Assembly: GCF_022539505.1 (NCBI RefSeq)
Contig: NC_061514.1
Location: forward strand, 37,477,769 to 37,541,768
DNA: 64,000 bases
Direction: 5' to 3'
Source: Lolium rigidum
Taxonomy: Eukaryota; Streptophyta; Magnoliopsida; Poales; Poaceae
The notes beneath the pieces are model-generated. The model was not told the DNA's origin. It saw nothing but the letters and a program-made list of their open reading frames with translations, and made no database searches. Every line of letters begins with the position of its first letter. The first letter of the stretch is position 1. The position numbers were made by a program, and so were the translations under genes. This document shows, one piece after another, positions 33,845 through 45,234 of this stretch.

Positions 33845-35577
33845 CCTTCATGCACCCATCACCGCCGTATCGTAGACACCTCACACACCCGTACCTTCCA
33901 TCGTAACCCACAATTTGCGGACAAATATAAAGAAACAGATTATGTTTTTCTCTTGCTGCCTAAACTCGTACTCGTGCACCCTTCACCGCTGTACTCCACC
34001 CTCGCCGGCACATGTCCATTCCCGCAGAATCATAAAACATGCGGAAAACATAGGGAAACACTCCGTGCTCCTCTTGCTAATGAAGCTGTACTCGTGCACC
34101 GATCACCTCCGTACTTGACACACCTTACACCCGTACTTTCTTGAATAACCCAAAATTTGCGAGCACAAAATTAGTGAAACAGTCATGTTTTGCTCTTGCT
34201 GCCTAACCTGTACTCGTGCGCCTTCAACCGATGTACTCGACCTTGCTGGCACATGTCCATTCGCAAAATAACTAAAAACATGCGGAAAACATAGGGAAAC
34301 ACTCTGTGCTCCTCTTGCTAATGAAGCCGTACTCGTGCACCGATCACCTCCGTACTTGACACACCTTACACCCGTACTTTCTTGAATAACCCAAAATTTG
34401 CGTGACAAAATTAGTGAAACAGTCATGTTTTGCTCTTGCTGCCTAACCCGTACTCGTGCGCCTTCAACCGCCGTACTCGACCTTGCTGGCACATGTCCAT
34501 TCGCAAAATAACTAAAAGCATGCGGAAAACATAGGGAAACACTCCCGTGCTCCTCTTGCTAATGAAGCTGTACTCGTGCACCGATCACCTCCGTACTTGA
34601 CACACCTTACACCTGTACTTTCTTGAATAACCCAAAATTTGCGGACAAAATTAGTGAAACAGTCATGTTTTGCTCTTGCCGTCTAACCTCGTACTCGTGC
34701 GCCTTCAACCGCCGTACTCGACCTTGCCGGCACATGTCCATTCGCAAAATAACTAAAAACATGCGGCAAACATAGGGAAACACTCCTGTGCTCCTCTTGC
34801 TAATGAAGCTGTACTCGTGCACCGATCACCTCTCGTACTTGACACACCTTACACTCGTACTTTCTTGAATAACCCAAAATTTGCAGACAAAATTAGTGAA
34901 ACAGTCATGTTTTGCTCTTGCTGCCTAACCTGTACTCGTGCGCCTTCAACCGCTGTACTCGACCTTGCTGGCACATGTCCATTCGCAAAATAACAAAAAA
35001 CATGCAGAAAACATAGGGAAACAATACTGTACCCCTCTTCCTAGCGAAGCTGTACTCGTGCACCGATCACCTCTGTACTTGACACACCTTACACCCGTAC
35101 TTTCTTGAATAACCCAAAATTTGCGTGACAAAATTAGTGAAACAGTCATGTATTCCTCTTGTCAGGCTAACTCCGTACTCGTGCGCCTTCAACCGCATGT
35201 ACTCGACCTTGCCTGGCACATGTCCATTCGCAAAATAACAAAAAACATGCGAAAAACATAGGGAAACAATACTCGTACCCCTCTTCCTAGCGAAGTTGTA
35301 CTCGTGCACCGATCACCTCTGTACTTGACACACCTTACACCTGTACTTTCTTGAATAACCCAAAATTTGCAAACAAAATTAGTGAAACAGTCATGTACTC
35401 CTCTTGTCGGCTAACTCCGTACTCGTGCGCCTTCAACCGATGTACTCGACCTTGTCGGCACATGTCCATTCGCAAAATAACAAAAAACATGCAGAATACA
35501 TAGGGAAACAATATCGTACCTATCTTCCTAGCGAAGATGTACTCGTGCATCCATCACCGCCGTACTCGATACACCTT
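33845..35577. repeat. higher-order tandem array, ~120-bp monomers in ~240-bp dimers, running into the gap
   Basis: Two related half-units alternate. One starts tactcgtgcgccttcaaccg and contains aaacatgcggaaaacatagg. The other starts tactcgtgcaccgatcacct and contains cccaaaatttgcggacaaaa. At least six dimers are visible, more diverged at the left. The array stops at the N-run, so its true length is unknown. Every monomer contains several GTACTCGTG/GTACTTG motifs like those at 13.7 kb. Confidence 0.92.
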
Positions 35578-35677
35578 NNNNNNNNNNNNNNNNNNNNNNN
35601 NNNNNNNNNNNNNNNNNNNNNNNNNNNNNNNNNNNNNNNNNNNNNNNNNNNNNNNNNNNNNNNNNNNNNNNNNNNNN
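35578..35677. other. assembly gap (100 N)
   Basis: Exactly 100 N, the conventional size for a gap of unknown length. It replaces the right end of the tandem array and probably the right terminus of the large transposon. Confidence 0.99.
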
Positions 35678-35689
35678 TACTTTATGGAA

Positions 35690-36650
35690 AATATGTTAGT
35701 ATTGTCTTATACTGAATTGTTGCTACTCTATGTTATGACCTTCATAATGCATAGTAACTTAGATGTAGTACTATCATGCATGAGTGTATTAGTTAGCATG
35801 TAGACTCATTCTATCTTGAAAAGTGTTATGGTAACATAGCTAGTTACCACTTACCACAACCATCTCTTTCTTCATTTAATATCATGCCATGTCATCAATT
35901 TGCCTAGTTGGCAACTCCGCTACACGGATACGGGGCAGAGAGGCCGTGTCCGTGTCGGATACGGTATCCGATACGGATACGGCTCGGATACTGTATCCCT
36001 ACGGTTTTTGACGTATCGCTAAATTAACGAATTAAAAATAATTGATAATAATTCAGATACCTATTCCAATATGGTTTGGACATAGATCCGATACGGTCCA
36101 GCCCAGATGAAAAATCCTAACCTCTTTTTTAACCCTCCCTTGCCAATTCCCACCCTCCCCCGAGACCCCGACACAGCTGCCTCCTTCCTCTTGTGGTGAC
36201 ACTACTAGATCTGCACCCAGTAGCAGGTGGCGACCTAGCTGGCGGAGACCCGACAACTTTTCCGTCTCAGCGCAACAGCCAAGAAGCTTGACTGGCGGCT
36301 GCAGCAAGCAGCCGATGCCAGGAAGCAACCAGTAAGTCAGGAGCAAGCTACAAATCCTAACATTCTACTGTGAAGTTATTTATGTTACAATTTTAGATAA
36401 ATCAAGGGTTGTGGAGCAATACAAAATGCCGTTGTATCAATGTATTGGTGTAAATTTATTTCTAATTTAGAAAGCTATTAAAAGGTATCCTTGTATCTGT
36501 GCATTTTCAAAATGCCATATTTACGTATCGTATAGATTCGATACGGATACACGTATCCGTATCGGTGCTGCGTAGGTTGGTAATGCATGTAGCTCTATGT
36601 TAATACTCCTTAGTTACTCCCACTATGAGTAGTCTAAGTAGCATGGTCTA
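35690..36650. mobile_element. MITE-like host sequence, split by the hAT-like insertion
   Basis: The left part has tagtaacttagatgtagtac and catctctttcttcatttaat. The right part, after the insertion, has gcatgtagctctatgttaat and actcccactatgagtagtct. Joined, these resemble a small MITE type common in grasses. The ends are not mapped, and the left end may be lost in the gap. Confidence 0.45.
35915..36575. mobile_element. hAT-like non-autonomous element (661 bp), 8-bp TSD
   Basis: Flanked by GTTGGCAA (35907-35914) and GTTGGTAA (36576-36583), an 8-bp duplication with one change, the hAT size. The ends are imperfect inverted repeats (ctccgctacacggatacgg versus the reverse complement of the right end, about 15 of 19 match). 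Subterminal GGATACG words are very dense, including a 12-bp-stem hairpin at 36539-36564. No transposase was found. Confidence 0.65.
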
Positions 36651-37499
36651 CCCCGGAAGCAGATCCTCTAACGTGCAAGCTACACCTCTCTAATTTTCCT
36701 TCTCCACATCTACATGATTAAGTCTAATTTGATCTAAATTAACTTCCATAATATATGTAAGCCATATGCATTTATAATAATTAGTAACAATCAAAATTAT
36801 GACTAACTTTTTTTAATATTTATACTATTTTTTGTACAGTAAAAATATACAGTGATTGCTACAGTAAATACATACAGTATTTTTTAATGTTTCCTGAATT
36901 TTCTTCTACGTTTTGCACTACTTAAGCACTGTGCTTACCTGACTTATCATCTCTATATTAAAATCACGAGTATATTACTTAGACCATCTGTACAACATAC
37001 TTTTGTTGCGACTGGATTATTAATAATTTTTTTTACTTAGACCATAGCCTTATTCAAAATCAATTCTCAGTCAAGCTGCAAAATCTCCTACAAATCCCGA
37101 AATATTTCGGAAGGGCTTTTCAAAATTGATTTTCAAGATACATCATGATTATGATCGTGGTAACCGATTTTCAACGTGATGATGACTTGATGTGACACTT
37201 GGCCGTACTAGTACGGTCTCATATTTTTGTATTACTTGGACTGTAGCAAAATTCGAAATCTCATTCCAGCGGCAAAACTTCCCGCTCGAAAAATACAAAT
37301 ATTTCACACGCTTCTAACTTCCCATTCTACCCTCGTAAAGATGACAACAATGTCCATGTATAAGTCGGTTGGTGGGGGGTCTACCCGTCATTTTTTTCGA
37401 TCACCACCTCCCTAGCCCCGGAAACTAACCGAAAAAATTCATTTCCCTCAGACCACCCACCGGAACTTCCCAAATCACTCTCTCTCCCACCTCCACGAC
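36651..37499. other. intergenic, no gene recognised
   Basis: AT-rich. No domain or repeat boundary was identified. Confidence 0.5.
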
Positions 37500-38393
37500 T
37501 GTAATGTCCCAGGTTTAGAGATGATCGAGGGGTAGATTTTAGAAAGGGATGTGCATTGCATTGTAATTTACGGGGAAATTTCGCGCTTTTAAACAAAAAC
37601 TGCATCGAAGGGGGACAGGTTTCTCTCTCGACACTTTACAGGGTTAGGGTTTCGAGAGAGCTATGAACTTGTTCCTACTTAGCTAGATTAGGGTTTTGAG
37701 AAGAGAGAAGAGATGATGTATCACAATCTTAAGTTGCATGATTGAATTCTCAATTAAGTTGCATGATTGAATTCAAACCAAATTTGAATTTGAATTTCAT
37801 ATTCAAACATCAAATTGATACCACATCATTCAAACTTAAGATAATTCAATAAGTAATTAAAAGTAATCAAGAATATAAATAATACAACAATTATATAAAG
37901 CTCATTAAGGAAAATGGGAGCTTTATTGATATACACACAAAATACAATGTCATTTACAATATCCATAATTAGAAAAAGGAATATACAACACTTTACAAGA
38001 ATTGGAAAAAGATTAGAAAAGAAAATAAAAAGAAAAGTACAAGGATGGATCCTATCCTAAATACTACAAGATCATCTTCACTTGATCTTGGATTTGATGA
38101 CCTGCATATTCATCTTGCTCAATTGTTGATTCCTACACATAATCACAACAAATAAAAGTTATGCCAAGTGGCATAGCCACTTGGCAGGTTAGAAATCAAA
38201 TGAAAATATGAAATAGGCAGATAGGACCAAAGTGGCCGAGCTGATCCATGCCACAATCAAGTTCCAGGTCCAAGTGCACAGCACCTGTCTACACACACAG
38301 CCTGCTCACAGGCCTGTGTGCATGCAGCACACACACACAGTGAGTCACCCAAAGGGAAAGGTGGAGCTGTCGACCAGGGATGCAATGGCTGGC

Positions 38394-38403
38394 CATATAA
38401 AGG
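38394..38403 (+). promoter_or_regulatory. TATA box of the ~4.2-kb LTR-like sequence
   Basis: catataaagg within ggccatataaaggctttt, followed by C/A-rich leader-like sequence. Confidence 0.5.
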
Positions 38404-39375
38404 CTTTTCACAACCAAAACCCTAGTCACTTGTTTCAGCCATCGACAGGCAGCAGTGGTAAGTCACCAAGAACAGCAAGTATAGCTCAAGAACACCAAGA
38501 ACAGATGAACAGCTAAAGCTGTTTCATCCACTCCACAATCACCAAAAATTAAACCAAGACCACAAGCTTGCTAGGAGGAGCAGGGCAAGCAAAAGACCAG
38601 CACAGAAGCAAACCCTCTACACCAACAATATTTCTAGGAGCTAGAGTGAGGTATACCAATCATCATGAACAAACCAGATGGTTTTGTTCATAAATAAGCA
38701 TATGCACCAATCACACATAAGCAAAAGGGTAGATACCCTATGTTTGTGTCATCCTATGGCTAACTAGTCATTTGGTTCAAGCAAACATAGAGAACAGCCA
38801 GTAGAGATCATCCGGGGAACATTGGTTGTGTCTACACATGAACGCAACCAGAGAAATCCAACATGGATTCAAAACCCTGGCCAGATACCAGGCTCACTTG
38901 ACAACTAGAGCTAGCTAAGCCATCAGACATGATAGACTATCATGTGTCTATCTAGATTATCAACATCAAAAGCATCGGCAACCGAGAAATGGTAAGGCCG
39001 GTAAGCAACAATCCACCACGGCCAGTTCCGAGAAGTGGGAGCTACCATGACGACACCAAGTGGGCTGTCAAGGCTACCTCAAACCACGACCAACATTTCC
39101 AGCACTTATATCATTACCCGAGAGGGTTCAAATGAAGCTAGGGTTCCCAATAAATGATTGGCATCCCTCTAGCTTTACCAAATCCACTCATATGATCATC
39201 AACTGCGAGAGCAGTTCACATCATTTATCTACTTAATGAATCAAAGCTACACAGATAAATGAAACAGAGAAGTAAGCTATGCACCAGGCCATGCAGTGGA
39301 TCCAATGGATCATTGCAGACAGTAGCAGAGACTTGAGCAAACACCAAGTAATACAGACACAAGCCAGTGTGTTAC

Positions 39376-40541
39376 TGTTATCACCAGAATTGGACCAAGT
39401 CAGAGGTGGGCCGTGATCAAGATGGACGTAAAGAATATATATATAGAAGAAATACGTGAATCGGTCTTCTATACCAAGTTGGGCTTAATTGTCCGTGTAT
39501 CTGTAACATATTAGATCGCATCTTAGTTTAGAAGTTAGAATCTTACTCGTGCACGGTTTGGTGCACGCCCCACATTAGAAAGTCCGCTGGACTATAAATA
39601 TGTATCTAGGGTTTATGGAATAAACAACAACCAACGTTCAACCACAAACAAATCTCGGCGCATCGCCAACTCCTTCGTCTCGAGGGTTTCTACCGGTAAG
39701 CATCATGCTGCCTAGATCGCATCTTGCGATCTAGGCAGCACAAGCCTGCCCACGTTGTTCATGCGTTGCTCGTACTGAAGCCTTTTTGATGGCGAGCAAC
39801 GTAGTTATCTTAGACATGTTAGGGTTAGCATTGTTCTTCTTATTACATGCTATCGTAGTGCAACCCTTGCATGTCTAGCCGCCTTACACCTATCTTAGGT
39901 GTAGGGGCGGCACCCCGCTTGATCATAGTTTAGTAGATCTGATCCGTTACGATTGCTCCTTGTTCTACAAGGATTAGTTTAATATCTGCAATAGTTAGGC
40001 CTTACAAAGGGGGAGGATCCAGCGGCGTGTAGGGTGTCGTTTGCTGGCCCTAGAAAGGATGTTCCAGGGATCAACCTCGTGTTGGTTTTTAGGCCTTGTT
40101 TAGGATCGGCTTACGATCACCGTGCGTGGCCGCGAGGCCCAACCTGGAGTAGGATGATCCGATTATGCGGTGAAAACCCTACATCGTCGTAGATCTCATT
40201 AGCTTTACCTTGATCAAGCAGGACCACCATATATTCGGACACCTCGTCTGAATCATGGGTGGATCGGCTCTTTGAGCCGATTCACGGGATAACCTGAGAG
40301 CCGATCGAGGCTCGTATTTAACGTTTACGTGTGTGCCCCGCAGGAAACTAAGCGAGGCATCATCCACACCTTCCTGACCAGGTATAGGTCAGGTGGCACG
40401 CCCTTGTGATAAACATCGGCGCGTGCGACCAGGAGGCTTTGCGGGCCGTCGCTCCGAGGGACTAGGGCCAGCCGCAGCCCTAGTTGTTCCCGGCTCTACG
40501 GTGTTGCCCGTCTCTGCCCGCCGGGGGTTTCGACGTCAACA
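39376..40541 (+). repeat. 5' LTR of the Tat-like element
   Basis: TATA box ctataaata at 39592-39600. The likely primer site attccggcacgcccggtggg lies right after the LTR. Contains one copy of the atcggct/agccgat hairpin near 40260-40283. Confidence 0.9.
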
Positions 40542-40601
40542 CATTCCGGCACGCCCGGTGGGACACCCGACGACATCCACAACATCGCCATCTACATCCG
40601 A

Positions 40602-43368
40602 GATGGCGGAAGACACTCCGGTCACGTACGAGGATCCGCTCGATGAGCTCAAGAAGAAGCATGACGAGATCAAGGCAACCCTCGAAGCCGAACTCATCGG
40701 CTCCTTCCACCGAACCCGCTCCCATGGCGTCGGGTGGAAGGGTTTCACACCTGAAGGCGCACTCGATGGAGTGGACTTGTCCGCCCCGTCGAGAAGAACG
40801 CACCAGGTCGGCTGCGGCAGGAGATCAACTACATGGTGGCTCATTCGCTGCACCGCCACTACGAGAGCCTGGTGAACACTTTGGAGCGTGTCGCTCGCGC
40901 GTCGTCCTGGAAATCATGAGCCACCGGTATTCTCCATCGGGACCAGCTGCGGGGACTTTCAAGGGAGAGATGCCGCTCCCGCCCCAGCCGTTCGCATGGG
41001 CAGCACCGGAACTGCCGAACTCATCGGCATACGCCGTCTATAAGATTGGTGGTGATCCTAGTGACTACCAATTCCTACCTGAGGCACCCAAGGAGATCCC
41101 GCACGGATACGCGTGCGCATACGTACCGGACTGCAACGCCTTGGCGCTCTCGAACCAGGCTGCAATATCAGGGACCTCTGGAACGGCAGGAGGAACGTCA
41201 GGAGCCGATCCTGAGAAGCAATCGTGGCTGGCTAAGTACGCCACCCCGACAAACCTCCAAAGCCCAGCTCCTGCAGTTGGCTTAGAACCGGAAAAGCAAG
41301 CATGGCTGGTTAAGTATGCCACCCCGGCGAATCTTCAGGGTTCGACGCCTTCAGCCATCACAGCGGATCAGATTTGTGCAATTCTGAAAGATCAGTTCGG
41401 CATGATGCCGAAAAGGAAGGCGTTCGGCTACACCAAGCCGTACCCCAACAGCTACGAACTGATCCCGCTGCCACCCAAATATCGGCTCCCGGACTTCACG
41501 AAGTTTAGTGGATCGGATGGGTCCAGCTCCATCGAGCATGTGAGCCGATATTTGGCACAGCTGGGCATGATCTCGGCGTCGGATGAGTTGCGCGTGAGGT
41601 TCTTCTCACGGTCCCTCACAGGATCGGCTTTCGGGTGGTACACGTCGCTACCACCAAACTCCATCCGAACTTGGAAGCGGTTGGAAGAGCAGTTCCATGA
41701 GCAATATCACTCGGAGGCTTCCGATGTTGGTTTTGCCGATCTAGCGCAAGTACGACGAAGCGCGGGGAGACAGTGGCAGAATACGTCCAGCGCTTTAGGA
41801 CCATTAGGAACCGATGCTTTTCGGCTCGTATAAGTGAAAAAGAAGCAGTCGAGTTGGCGGTGGTGGGTCTCTCATCATCAATCAAGGACGTGGCCTCCCA
41901 AGCAGACTACCCTTCGTTAGCGCACATGGTGCAGAAGCTGTCAGCATATGAACAGCGCCACCCAGATGTTTACCAGGACAAATTCAAGCGTGCGGTGACC
42001 CTGGTTGAGGCAGACGAGGATGAAGGTGCCATGGGAGATCGGGAGATAGCAGTGGCTGAATGGACTCGAGCGACGGGCCCCGTGACCTGCAAATGGGTGA
42101 AGCCACAAGGCCCTCCAAAAGGGTTCGACTTCGACGTGACCAAGACGGAGCAGATTTTTGATCTCTTGCTCACGGAGAAGCATATAAAGGTACCCGAAGG
42201 CCACAAGTTCCCCACGGTGCAAGAGCTGAACGGAAGGCCATACTGCAAATGGCATAACACGTTCTCCCACACAACCAACGACTGCAGGGTGTGGCGGCAG
42301 CAGATCCAAATGGCGATAGAAAATGGACGGTTGATTTTCAACCAATACGCCATGAAGGTCGACACACACCCTTTCCCCGCCGTGAACATGGTGGAGTATG
42401 CTTGCCATGGAGGGTGCCGGCCGGGTTTCCTGTGCAATATCAACATGGTAGATCTTGGACACCACGCCGGCAAGGATGGAGATGAGGACAGCTGCTCTCA
42501 TAGCAAAGAAACAGAGGAAGCCGCTCCACGCGATCGGCTCCGCCAAGACGGCAAGCGCTACGTAACGAGAGGAGAAGTGAAGAACATAAGATATCGGCGA
42601 CCTCTCTCCGATCACCTCCTCAACAAGTATGTGAGTCAGTACGACCAACGCCGACGGTCCAGCGATGATGATGAAAGAGATCGTCTGGCTAGAGAAGCCA
42701 GAAGACATCGTCGGCATAATCGCGATGAGGAGGAGCACGAGCGTTGTGCCAAGGGAAAGGCAAGGGAGCAAGACGACGAGGACAGGCACTGGGATTGTCC
42801 CTTCTTCAAGCACTCGCTGGGATTCAGGAATGAGCCGATTGCCAACAATCGGCAATTGCCCGAATGCAACCGGAAGAAGAAGGAGGCAGCCAACGTGTCC
42901 GTGTTCGAGCGCTTAGGACCTCTCCCGCCACGAGCAAACGAGCTGAGTCCCCTCGGTGGAAAGATCTCGAAGATTCAGAAGACGAGGGGAAGAAGAAGAC
43001 AGGTATCACCGGCCAAGGTGGTGCCCCGATGGACTCAGCCGCTCCCGAAACGCAGGGTTCAACGATTGCGCGGCCTGGAAGAAGCCGAGAGGTTATACTT
43101 GCATACATTGAGGAAAGCAAGGCCTGATCTGGCTGCGAAGGTTCAGCGAGCCCTGGATGAAGAGGGTCGTCCACGAAAAATGGAGTGGCGCCCCAAGCAA
43201 AGGAAAGCCGATGATGAAACATCGGCTGGCACAAACATGGTGCTCGTTCTTCCGACAAAGCTTAGCGCTCCACGATCACACGATGCACTCAAGGTGGGCG
43301 ACAGCAAGCGCACCAACATGATAAAGTCAGAGATTGGGCTGGTCTTATCTACCGGCCTGAACGAGTAG
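40602..43368 (+). pseudogene. retrotransposon Gag (Tat-like), frameshifted
   Basis: Start ATG at 40602 (MAEDTPVTYEDPLDELKKKH). A Pro/Ala-rich middle contains a duplicated ~30-residue module (EKQSWLAKYATPTNLQ and EKQAWLVKYATPANLQ). The Retrotrans_gag core follows: LPDFTKFSGSDGSSSIEHV, RYLAQLGM, FFSRSLTGSAFGWYTSLPP and TWKRLEEQFHEQYH. The frame then shifts near 41765 and continues with YVQRFRTIRNRCFSARISEK to a basic C-terminus with a CPFFKH cysteine/histidine remnant, stopping at 43368. Another shift lies near 40870. Gag forms the virus-like particle and packages RNA. The shift near 41765 lies in a CGACGAAGC context that could be a lost base of a CAG. No pol follows. Confidence 0.85.
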
Positions 43369-43380
43369 CAAGAACACGTC

Positions 43381-44480
43381 AATGAGCAAACATGGCGAGG
43401 CTGATCCTTGTGATCGGCCCCAAAAAATTTATGAAGGGACATTACGAAACCTTCATCGAACAAGCAACATGGAGGCCGATTCCAGCAATCGGCCAAAATT
43501 ATCCTCACCATCCATTTTGCCTGGGTTCGACATGTTATCCAACAGAGCCGATACCATCAATTCTCTTGACAGAATCGGCTCCGGGGGGCACCCAGTAGAT
43601 AAAACACGAGGATGTGCGGTGAAGTAGTCTCATTCTTTGGTAATGAGTATTGGAGTATGGGGGCCGATGCACAAGTCGGCCGTAAAAATTCTGAAAATTC
43701 GAAAATTTCGAGCACAGCCGATGCAGCAGACATCGGCTTAAGGATATGAAAGCCGATGCATGGCCATCGACTCAAGAGGAATAACTGTTACGATCAGAGG
43801 GTCAATGGAGCACGAAGAGGGATTTCAAGCCGAATCTCTCTTCAAGAACAATGCAGAACACCGGACGTGCGGATCAGGCCAAGGATGGATTGCATTACAT
43901 TAAAGAAAGAGCCGATCTATCGGCAAGGTGCGAAGAGCTGAAGAAGCTCGGGGGCAGCTCACCTTGAAGGCTCTCCGCTTTGAGAAGCCGATTTATGTTC
44001 AAATCGGCTGGCTTTCGCATAAAAGCTCCCTCGGACATGATCAAGCCCAGGTCCATACAGCTATTTTGCGTATCCTCGTCTCGTCTGCCTTGGCTGAGAC
44101 TCTGGGGCAACGGCCTGGTAGGTGCCCTATTGTTGAGAGCGATTGGAGTTACCTCGGCTGTCACTGCATCATGATCTTCTCAGGGAAGAACTGGGAAGGA
44201 AAAGCCGTCGTCTGGTACGAGGTTTGGACCGTGCTGGTGCTGCAAGAAAAGGAAGAGACTGGTTTCTCAAATTAGCCGATGAATAGTCATCGGCTGCGGG
44301 ACTGCAAAACGCCACGGTCGAGAAAAACAATAATAGCCCGATTCGTCACTATCGGTCTTGGTGTGGCAAGCGGGAGGATGGAAATTGGATTAATGAAAGG
44401 AGAAATTGGAAGAACAATTCTCATTAATTCAAAGGAGCAGCTTTACAAGAAGAGCCGATGGCTCTCAAAAGAGGGATCTA
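43381..44480. repeat. series of short AGCCGAT...ATCGGCT inverted repeats
   Basis: At least ten small hairpin-forming pairs lie in this 1.1 kb: 43399-43419, 43474-43494, 43545-43581, 43662-43681, 43716-43738, 43751-43772, 43911-43924, 43986-44009, 44274-44295 and 44337-44356. Stems are 6-9 bp and mostly built on GCCGAT/ATCGGC. Loops are variable in length and sequence, so these are not copies of one long repeat. Two more lie in gag (42834-42853, 43206-43227). Confidence 0.85.
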
Positions 44481-44515
44481 GTGCCTAGTGCACTGCTACT
44501 GCTAGTCCTACTCTA

Positions 44516-44950
44516 CTAGTCGTCGCTGTCCTCATCGTCGCCGTCGTCGAGGTCGTCGGCGCTGCTCCCAGGAAGCTCCTCGCCGCTGCTGCCCCAGCCG
44601 TCGGCTGGAGCCTCCTCCTCCTCCTCGTCATCATCATCGTCCTCGCTATCCGCCCAGCCGCGGAAGCGCTTCGTTGGAGGATACCCAATGGAGGCGGAGG
44701 AATCATCTTCCTCCTCCTCATCTTCTTATTCCTCGTCATCATCGTCGTCCTCGCTGTCCGCCCACATGCGGGAGCGCTTCTTCGGCGGGAGCCTGGCGGA
44801 GGGGAGGCCTTGGTCCTCTCCGCTTCTCCTCCCTTCTTCTCCTTGTCGGAGGAGATGGGGTGCGCCCCGGAGCGGAGATCGTCCTCTTTCTTTGTTCTTC
44901 GGCAACGGTTGGAGAGAGGTGCCCGAAGCGGAGGAGGAAGAGGAAGACAT
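44516..44950 (-). pseudogene. antisense acidic ORF of the Tat-like element
   Basis: On the minus strand a frame from ATG (44950; MSSSSSSASGTSLQP) to a stop at 44516-44518, with one internal TAA at 44726-44728. It encodes a Lys/Arg patch followed by an acidic run, twice: PPKKRSRMWADSEDDDDDEE and, after the stop, PPTKRFRGWADSEDDDDDEE, then a Ser/Asp/Glu-rich tail. The basic patch resembles a nuclear localisation signal. Tat-lineage elements commonly carry antisense ORFs of unknown role here. The duplicated module and the in-frame position across the stop suggest a recently functional ORF of about 144 residues. Confidence 0.65.
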
Positions 44951-45221
44951 GGCTGCAGGAGAGAAGGGTTTTTGGGTTTGGTGAACAGAGCAGAGCAAGG
45001 GGATGGAGTGGTGAGCCGTTTGGCACAGATAAATAAAGAGAGTGTGGTGGAGATTTAATGCCATGACGGTTCTCGAGGACGTGATGCCGAAATTGACAAT
45101 TCATACGGAGAAGCCCGGGAGACGAGGCGTAATGATGGAAGATTCTGCGGCGGTTCCGCTCTGCCACGACATGACCCGACGAAAAAAGAACATAATGATT
45201 TTGGAAATGTCATTTCCAAAA

Positions 45222-45234
45222 CCAGGGGGGCATG
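45222..45234 (+). other. polypurine tract of the Tat-like element
   Basis: ccaggggggcatg lies directly before the 3' LTR start TGTTATCACC. Confidence 0.6.

Larger units (their letters stand above)
13500..35577. mobile_element. large gene-carrying DNA transposon (FAR1/MULE transposase plus ULP-like genes), degraded and nested
   Basis: A composite interval bounded by two repeat zones sharing the motif GTACTYGTG (13.55-14.4 kb and 33.5-35.6 kb). Between them are a ULP1-like protease fragment (+), a FAR1/MULE-type transposase (-) and a second ULP-like gene (+). Mutator-like elements that carry ULP1-like protease genes are known in plants (Kaonashi-type MULEs), and FAR1-family proteins derive from MULE transposases. 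The Athila-like element at 22792-29679 is a later insertion. Ends, TIRs and target duplication are not defined, so boundaries are approximate and the interval could be two adjacent elements. Confidence 0.45.

Noticed and set aside
36053..36346. 97-codon minus-strand frame inside the hAT-like element
   Set aside because: No recognisable hAT transposase motif (RW block, dimerisation domain); length is compatible with chance.
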